64,000 nucleotides of DNA from Dallia pectoralis (lineage: Eukaryota > Chordata > Actinopteri > Esociformes > Umbridae), in the NCBI GenBank assembly GCA_029465975.1, contig CM055761.1, positions 10,280,529 to 10,344,528 on the forward strand, in the 5' to 3' direction. The position numbers and the translations under genes were made by a program. This document shows, in pieces, positions 59,501 through 64,000 of the stretch. The notes under the pieces were generated by a model. The model did no database searches and was not told the DNA's origin. It saw only the letters and a program-made list of their open reading frames with translations. Numbering within the stretch: the first letter of the stretch is position 1; each line of letters begins with the position of its first letter.

Positions 59501-61256
59501 TTTGCCAGGGGATCAAGTACTGGTTTTGTTGCCAATTCCAGGTTCATCCCTATCTGCTAAGTTTTCTGGACCGTATGTTGTGGAGCGCAAACTCAGTGAC
59601 ACTAACTATATTATCAAAACACCAGATCGCAGACGCTCTTCTCGTTTGTGTCACATTAACATGTGTAAAGCCTATCATGTGCGTAATTCTTCCGACATCA
59701 CCTCTAGTGCTCCGGTTCAGTCTGTGGGATCCAGCGTGGCGTTGGTGGCACCGGTGCCCACTGTGGACCTAGAGGACAACAATGATGGTCTGGAATTGCG
59801 TCACTCGTTACAACAGTGTAAACGGCTTAGTAATTCAGAGATGCTACAAAACTTACCTTCATTAATGGAACATTTGAATGACGGTCAAAAAGATGATCTT
59901 GTGTCTCTAATACAGTCTTTTCTTACTGTGTTTCAAGATGTACCTAGGAGCACGTCTGTTTTGACGCACGATGTGGATGTTGGCCATACCCCTCCTATTC
60001 GGCAACATCCCTATCGGGTAAATACAAAAAAACGGGAGTTAATGAAAGGTGAGGTTGACTACTTGTTACAAAATAACATGGCGAAACGTAGTCATAGTGC
60101 GTGGAGCTCGCCGTGTATCTTAGTTCCGAAACCGGACGGTACCTCCCGTTTGTGTACGGATTACCGTCGAATAAATGCAGTTACTGTGCCAGATTCCTAT
60201 CCACTACCAAGGATAGAAGACTGTATTGACCGGATTGGTGCCGCTGTGTTTTTAAGTAAACTTGACTTGCTTAAGGGTTATTGGCAGGTGCCTCTAACCC
60301 CACGGGCTTCTGACATTTCGGCTTTTGTGACCCCAGATAGCTTTGTACAATACACAGTTATGCCTTTTGGAATGTGTAACGCACCCGCTACATTTCAGCG
60401 GTTAGTTAACATTGTTTTTGAGGATGTTCCAAATTGTACAGCTTACCTGGACGATGTGGTGATATACTCGCCGACATGGGCTGAACACCTCGCCACGTTG
60501 AGCTTGGTGTTCCGGCGTCTAGAAGACGCTTCGTTAACCCTCAACTTGGCCAAGTGCGAATTTGGTAAAGCTACAGTAACATACCTAGGGAAACAGGTCG
60601 GTCGTGGGCAAGTACGTCCCATTGCTAGCAAGGTGGATGCTATTGCTAGCTATCCTGCCCCTAAAACACGCAGACAGTTACGTAGATTTCTGGGAATGGT
60701 GGGGTACTACCGGACTTTTTGTAAAAACTTTTCGACGGTAGTAGCACCACTTACATCTTTGCTCAGTCCCAAACTGACCTTCAAATGGTCCACAGACTGT
60801 AGCTCTGCTTTCGAGTCAGCTAAGTCACTGCTGTGTAGCGCCCCTGTGCTTACAGCTCCCAACTTCGACAAACCTTTTAAGCTGGAGGTAGACGCCAGTA
60901 TGGTGGGGGCTGGGGCGGTCCTGTTACAGGAAGATGGGGAAGGAGTAGACCGGCCAGTTAGGTTTTTCTCCAAAAAGTTCAATCCGTGCCAGACACGGTA
61001 TTCCACCATTGAACAGGAAACCCTAGCGTTGTTGTTGGCCTTACAGTTTTTTGACGTGTACGTCGGGTCTAGTATTGTGCCTGTAAAAGTGTTTACAGAC
61101 CACAATCCGCTTACATTCCTAAAAAGAATGTATAATCAGAACCGCCGCCTTATGCGGTGGGCTCTGATCTTACAGGGGTATAACGTCTGTATCGAGCACA
61201 TTAAAGGAACGTCTAACGTCGTTGCCGACGCGCTGTCCCGGGTCTACGAGGACTAA
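56517..61256 (+). CDS. intact Gag-Pol polyprotein with integrase before RT (Gmr1-type Ty3/gypsy)
   Basis: A single 1579-codon frame. The start is the ATG at 56517 (MAATSDLAGF); the frame is open a little further upstream but without ATG. Domains in order: Gag (about 1-380) with a coiled-coil-like charged stretch near 130-170; a CX2CX4HX4C zinc knuckle (384-397); an aspartic protease with DTGA (467-470); an H2C2 zinc finger from H711; an integrase core with D782, D841 and E877 (spacing DD35E); an RT with a LSKLDLLKGYW box (D1250) and YLDD (1310-1313); and an RNase H with D1459 and D1528. The chain ends with VVADALSRV. Usual Ty3/gypsy order places integrase last; integrase before RT is the hallmark of the Gmr1 group first described from Atlantic cod. 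All catalytic residues checked are present and no stop occurs, so the insertion is young, yet the 3' LTR is missing. Confidence 0.93.
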   Translation: MAATSDLAGFIAEPAVGSLVNLRKVDLFALADYYNLTVDRQARKASLVLVIKNHLLSLSKAGLLAKEEGDTDDESEDEGAVENPSPARSKGSIGDGEAPVPQTLPRYDPLSPVVPESVEVARLKLKTARLEADLKDREDKRRFEIEIRKIEADKEARIHIRRMELEAGVSPHPVGKPSHFDVGRNIAVVPPFRESEVDSYFSAFERVAAALQWPKEVWPLLLQCKLTGKAQEVVASLSIEDSLHYEVVKATVLRAYELVPEAYRQRFRNHQKSSSKTFVEFARDKESLFDRWCAANKISTYVALRNQILLEDFKNNLPERIVMHLSENKVATLGEAAVLADEYTLTHKTVFPAFSQSRTSLSPAGGALRSSNSPTLPRKEERECFYCHRKGHLISGCLMLKNRPRSPPPVRKSVGFTHSVACQEARSASEAFIRRKPDLVYAPFVSVGCVSCTGRTEDERTVKILRDTGAAQSVILADVLPWSDQTYCGSHILLCGIEANPISVPLHWVHLQSDLVSGRFRVGVLPSLAVEGVSLLLGNDIAGGKVSPVLEVTDRPQSDISDMALVQKYPQVFPACVLTRAQARMQGDTINLSDTIFERVDPVDVEPKTEGAPSVQAERGGCGVTLQLGDVLSSITPERLIRWQKEDVSLKKCFDLVVSLEKAKVQGAAYLVDAGILMRKWSAHRIGEDWDTVWQVVVPSPLRQQVLALAHDAAWSGHVGITKTYNRVLRHFFWPGLKSDIVQYCKTCHVCQIAGKVNQPVPRVPLHPIPVVGEPFERVIVDCVGPLPKTRTGNQFLLTIMCSATRYPEAIPLRTITAKTIIKNLIKFFSTFGLPRVIQTDQGTNFMSKLFSSVLKTLSIAHQVSSAYHPESQGALERWHQTLKTMLRKYCTETGADWDEGVPFVVFAVREAVQESLGFSPADLVFGHTPRGPLKVLKERVLSEAPRSTPKNVLDFVCQMRERLHAACVLAHESLVSAQSRMKKQYDRQAKDRVFLPGDQVLVLLPIPGSSLSAKFSGPYVVERKLSDTNYIIKTPDRRRSSRLCHINMCKAYHVRNSSDITSSAPVQSVGSSVALVAPVPTVDLEDNNDGLELRHSLQQCKRLSNSEMLQNLPSLMEHLNDGQKDDLVSLIQSFLTVFQDVPRSTSVLTHDVDVGHTPPIRQHPYRVNTKKRELMKGEVDYLLQNNMAKRSHSAWSSPCILVPKPDGTSRLCTDYRRINAVTVPDSYPLPRIEDCIDRIGAAVFLSKLDLLKGYWQVPLTPRASDISAFVTPDSFVQYTVMPFGMCNAPATFQRLVNIVFEDVPNCTAYLDDVVIYSPTWAEHLATLSLVFRRLEDASLTLNLAKCEFGKATVTYLGKQVGRGQVRPIASKVDAIASYPAPKTRRQLRRFLGMVGYYRTFCKNFSTVVAPLTSLLSPKLTFKWSTDCSSAFESAKSLLCSAPVLTAPNFDKPFKLEVDASMVGAGAVLLQEDGEGVDRPVRFFSKKFNPCQTRYSTIEQETLALLLALQFFDVYVGSSIVPVKVFTDHNPLTFLKRMYNQNRRLMRWALILQGYNVCIEHIKGTSNVVADALSRVYED

Positions 61257-61280
61257 TTGTGTGCGAAGATGGTTTGCGCA

Positions 61281-61307
61281 CTTTTTTTTGGGGGGGGCGT
61301 GTTACGT
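61281..61307 (+). promoter_or_regulatory. polypurine tract and stub of the 3' LTR
   Basis: A T8-G8 run is followed by CG and then TGTTACGT (61300-61307), the first 8 bases of the element's LTR. After that the sequence no longer matches the 5' LTR, so the 3' LTR is cut at its start. The G-run serves as plus-strand primer in such elements. Confidence 0.7.
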
Positions 61308-62155
61308 GTTACCAATGCGGCTATCAAGGCTGGTTACATCGGGTCCGCGGTCATTCCATGAAGATGGCAAGAGGGAATCCCGGAGGCTATCCAAAATATT
61401 TTTTGGGAGGGAGCTAACGGGGTGTTCACGGAGAACACCCACGGCTCTGGTGCCGCAGCAACCGCCGCCTACTGCTCCGGGGCTGCAGACAGGGGGAGAC
61501 AAATCCCTGGGGCTGCAGCCAAACATCCAGCCACCAAAGTCCAGGACCCAGACACCTCAACGTGAGTGCCCGGACGAGTGGTCCCTCCCCCCTCAGCATG
61601 AGGCCTTGGAGTCGTCCCTCCCCCCTCAGCATGAGGCTTTAGAGTCGTCCCTCCCCCCTCAGCATGAGGCCTTGGAGTCGTCCCTCCCCCCTCATCATGA
61701 GTGTGTCGACGAGTGGCCCCTACCCCTCCGCCTGGGTACCTCGGGTGGCAACTTCTCCCTCCGCCTGAGCTCCCGGAGTGTCCCCTCCTCCCTCCGCCTG
61801 AACTCCCGGAGTGTCCCCTCCCTACTCTGCCAGGGTTTCTCGAGTGGCTCCTCCCTCCTCCGCCTGAGTTCCTCGGGTGTCCCCTCCTTCCACCGCCCAA
61901 GATGGCTGCCGCTACACAGCCCAAGATGGCTGCCGCATCGCAGCCCAAGATGGCTACCGCATCGCAGCTCAAGAGGCCCGAAAAGGGCTGGACCGGCTGT
62001 ACTGGGCCGCCTCTGGGTTGGACTAGTGACATTAGTCGGCCCCCGCGGTTTCCCGCCCTCTCCTCTTTCCCCCTTTTGTTTTGACTTCGGGTTCTCTTCT
62101 TTTGCTCCCTTTTTCTTTTAGGCTATCTGGGAGCTAGCTTTTTAGTGGGGGATAC
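61308..62155 (+). mobile_element. 3' internal region of a second LTR retrotransposon
   Basis: This is GC-rich sequence with an 11-residue repeat (PQHEALESSLP, 33 bp, about four copies at 61592-61700) and a PKMAA-type 24-bp repeat (61897-61970). It ends in a polypurine tract AGTGGGGGATAC immediately before the LTR at 62156. Two frames stay open for 127-299 codons because of composition, and neither has a recognisable enzyme domain. It is most likely the non-coding or proline-rich 3' part of the element whose LTR follows. Confidence 0.65.
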
Positions 62156-62552
62156 TGTCACATATTTGGTGAGCTGTGCTTTACACAGGGTGGTTAGGGA
62201 GAGCACTTCTGTGTAATGTTGTAATTAGGAGCACAGCTGTTTTGGGTTTAGTTAAGCACCGGGCATAGGTTGTCAATCAGGGGCTATTTAAGGTCCCCGA
62301 TTAGTTTCACTGGTGCTGGTTATAGATTTAATGTTACGTGTCCATGTAGGTGAGTGTTGGATTGTTTGTTGTTGCACACTGGTTTATAGTTATTTAAGGC
62401 CCTTTGTGTAAGCGCACTTTTATTTACGTTACAGTGTTTGTGTAGGTTTCGGTTCACGTGTCTGTCGGTATTATTTGCAATAAAACTCAGCAAACGTTAT
62501 CCCTGGCTCCGCATCTCGCTCCTTCCCACTACACCATAAGGAGACCGTGACA
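62156..62552 (+). mobile_element. complete 397-bp LTR (parent family of the 75-bp satellite)
   Basis: The LTR is bounded by TGTCAC and GTGACA, with a TATA-like GGGCTATTTAAGG at about 62281 and a polyadenylation signal GCAATAAAACTC at about 62479. It follows a polypurine tract, so it is a 3' LTR. Its first about 115 bp match 6235-6345, its next about 75 bp are the satellite monomer at 6340-8558, and its middle matches 55413-55560. Confidence 0.88.
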
Positions 62553-62562
62553 ATAGGCATTG

Positions 62563-63008
62563 TGTAACGATCTGCCCTAGGCAGATTACAGGAAGCTGAC
62601 CCAAACGCGGAGAACTCCATTTACTGGTTTTATTGATAATCACTGGCAGACAGGCACTAAAACAGAGAACTTAAACAAACAGAAAAGACCACCAATCAAA
62701 TAGAGTAGACCAGAACACAGTGAACACTAAACACAAAAACCCATATACACTACAATGAGAACAAACTGGTAAACAAGCAACATGAACAAACTGACATACA
62801 TAGAATACGACCAAACGTACCTTAAACAATGACCCAACAATGACAGACAGGAAACCACTGAACTAAATACTTGAATTAACGAGGATGAAATTGAAAACAG
62901 GTGCAAGGAAACTACGGAAACTAAAAGGGACCAAACAGGACAAAACACAGGTATGAAATAATCCATGAGTGTCTCCCTCTCACCGCCAGCAGGGGGAGGC
63001 AGGGACAG
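62563..63008 (-). mobile_element. putative solo LTR, minus strand
   Basis: Read on the minus strand it runs from GCCTCCCCCTGCTGGCGGTG through ATCAATAAAACCAGTAAATG (polyadenylation-like) and ends TCGTTACA at 62563. This LTR texture is common in fish genomes. The opposite boundary is unclear and no internal region is attached. Confidence 0.45.
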
Positions 63009-64000
63009 ACCTCTGATCCTTAGACATTGTTGGTAGCTACTTCATTTACTAGAATTAACTTACTGAGTTGTTCCACCGCTCTTACTTTAAATGGATGCAC
63101 TAAATGCATGTTTAATAAGGGCATTTGTTAATGTGGTTCAAATCTGCTAAAGATATAAACGTACCGTGCCTTCCAACTCAGCCATTGTTGTGTTCTGACA
63201 AAATAGCAGAATACTAAGATCGCCCTGTTTAAAGATTGAATATAGTAAATTGTCTAATGAATAGGCTACTCTGGAACAGGAGTGAATCCTGATGCAGAAC
63301 GCTGTTCACTTTAATAAGTGACAACAAGTACAGGCAAGGCAAGAATCGTAGTTGTACAGAAGGATAATATACTGGTTACAGATGGGACAAAATTGTGGTC
63401 AAAATCGGAGTAACTATATACGGGTCACACAGGATGAGGCACACAGGAAAATTGAATCAAAGTAAATATCTCAAGGCTCAGCTCAGTCTTGAAAACAAAC
63501 AACATCTCACAATGCTACAGAGGGCTAGACGAAACTAAATAGGGAACCTAATTACAAACAGAGTGACAGTATGACAAACGCACAGGTGAAACTAGTAAGG
63601 TCACATTTCAGTGAAGAACCTAGAATGAGAGAAAAAAAATACAAAGTAACGACTAAATAGCCTTTCCAAATGGGAAGTAAATAGGTTGAAGAATTCATCT
63701 CTGATGTCTTATTATTATTGTGAAAACATTCAAAAATACACCCAATACATTTCATTATTAAATCAGGATAATTACTATAAGTATATGTAAAATACATTTT
63801 TTCCATTCATAAATATTTTTCAAATCAAATGCGTTTTTTTACGTACCTAATCATGTAATCTTTTGATATTTAGTTGTTTGTTACTCAGTAGTTCATGAAC
63901 TTGAAGATTATAAAACAGTCCTGAAGATGTTCTATTCTCACCAATTTTGGATTAGCCGTAAGCGTACTACCAAAGCACCTGTGCTATTGAAGTACTGAGA
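63009..64000. other. mostly unassigned; LTR-like fragment at about 63270-63560
   Basis: CACTTTAATAAGTGACAACA, then TACAGGCAAGGCAAG ... CTAATTACAAACAGAGTGACA resembles antisense LTR sequence of fish gypsy elements. The last about 440 bp are AT-rich with nothing recognised. Confidence 0.4.

Noticed and set aside
61222..62121. 299-codon proline/serine-rich open frame
   Set aside because: It overlaps the end of the polyprotein in another frame, is driven by GC-rich 33-bp and 24-bp repeats, and a second frame is open too. It is read as the non-coding 3' part of an LTR element.

Overview
The window looks like teleost fish nuclear DNA. It holds two claudin-18-type first exons, CR1/L2-like LINEs, tRNA-derived SINEs, Tc1-like and hAT transposons, gypsy-type LTR elements and many minisatellites. 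Several repeats (a short palindromic repeat at about 4.2, 30.8 and 35.5 kb, the Tc1 ends near 13.9 and 15.2 kb, and a SINE tail ending in GGTTAAATAAA) resemble repeats I associate with salmonids and pikes. A protacanthopterygian such as Esox is my best guess, but this is inference. I see no bacterial-type operons and no CRISPR.

The only clear host gene is at the left edge: two alternative first exons of claudin-18 on the minus strand (263-482 and 974-1193), both exactly 220 nt and both ending in splice donors. The rest of the gene lies beyond position 1. Everything to the right appears to be intergenic. Its unique stretches have no convincing coding exons, and some look like candidate conserved non-coding elements.

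From 3 to 9.4 kb the region is mostly tandem arrays: two blocks of a 62-bp repeat that carries a perfect AP-1 site in every unit, a 2.2-kb array of 75-bp units grown out of the promoter part of an LTR, and a 31-bp array. From 11 to 41 kb there are scattered decayed elements (LINE fragments, three or more Tc1-like remnants, SINEs, LTR pieces) and minisatellites at 27.2-28.5 and 32.0-32.7 kb.

From 41.9 to 50.05 kb lies a large foldback DNA transposon. It has 1.75-kb inverted arms and remnants of a DDE integrase-like transposase on both strands, and its right arm is interrupted by a 2.1-kb LINE. From 51.57 to about 55.2 kb is a decayed hAT (Charlie/ZBED-like) transposon that carries two smaller hAT elements with recognisable 8-bp target duplications.

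From 55.4 to 62.55 kb there is a nest of LTR retrotransposons. Its centre is an intact 1579-codon Gag-Pol frame with the unusual order Gag-protease-integrase-RT-RNase H (the Gmr1 type), with a 5' LTR and a tRNA-Pro-type primer site. It has lost its 3' LTR and abuts the 3' end of a second LTR family. That second family's LTR is the source of the 75-bp satellite at 6.3-8.6 kb. The last 1.4 kb holds LTR-like fragments and otherwise unrecognised DNA.
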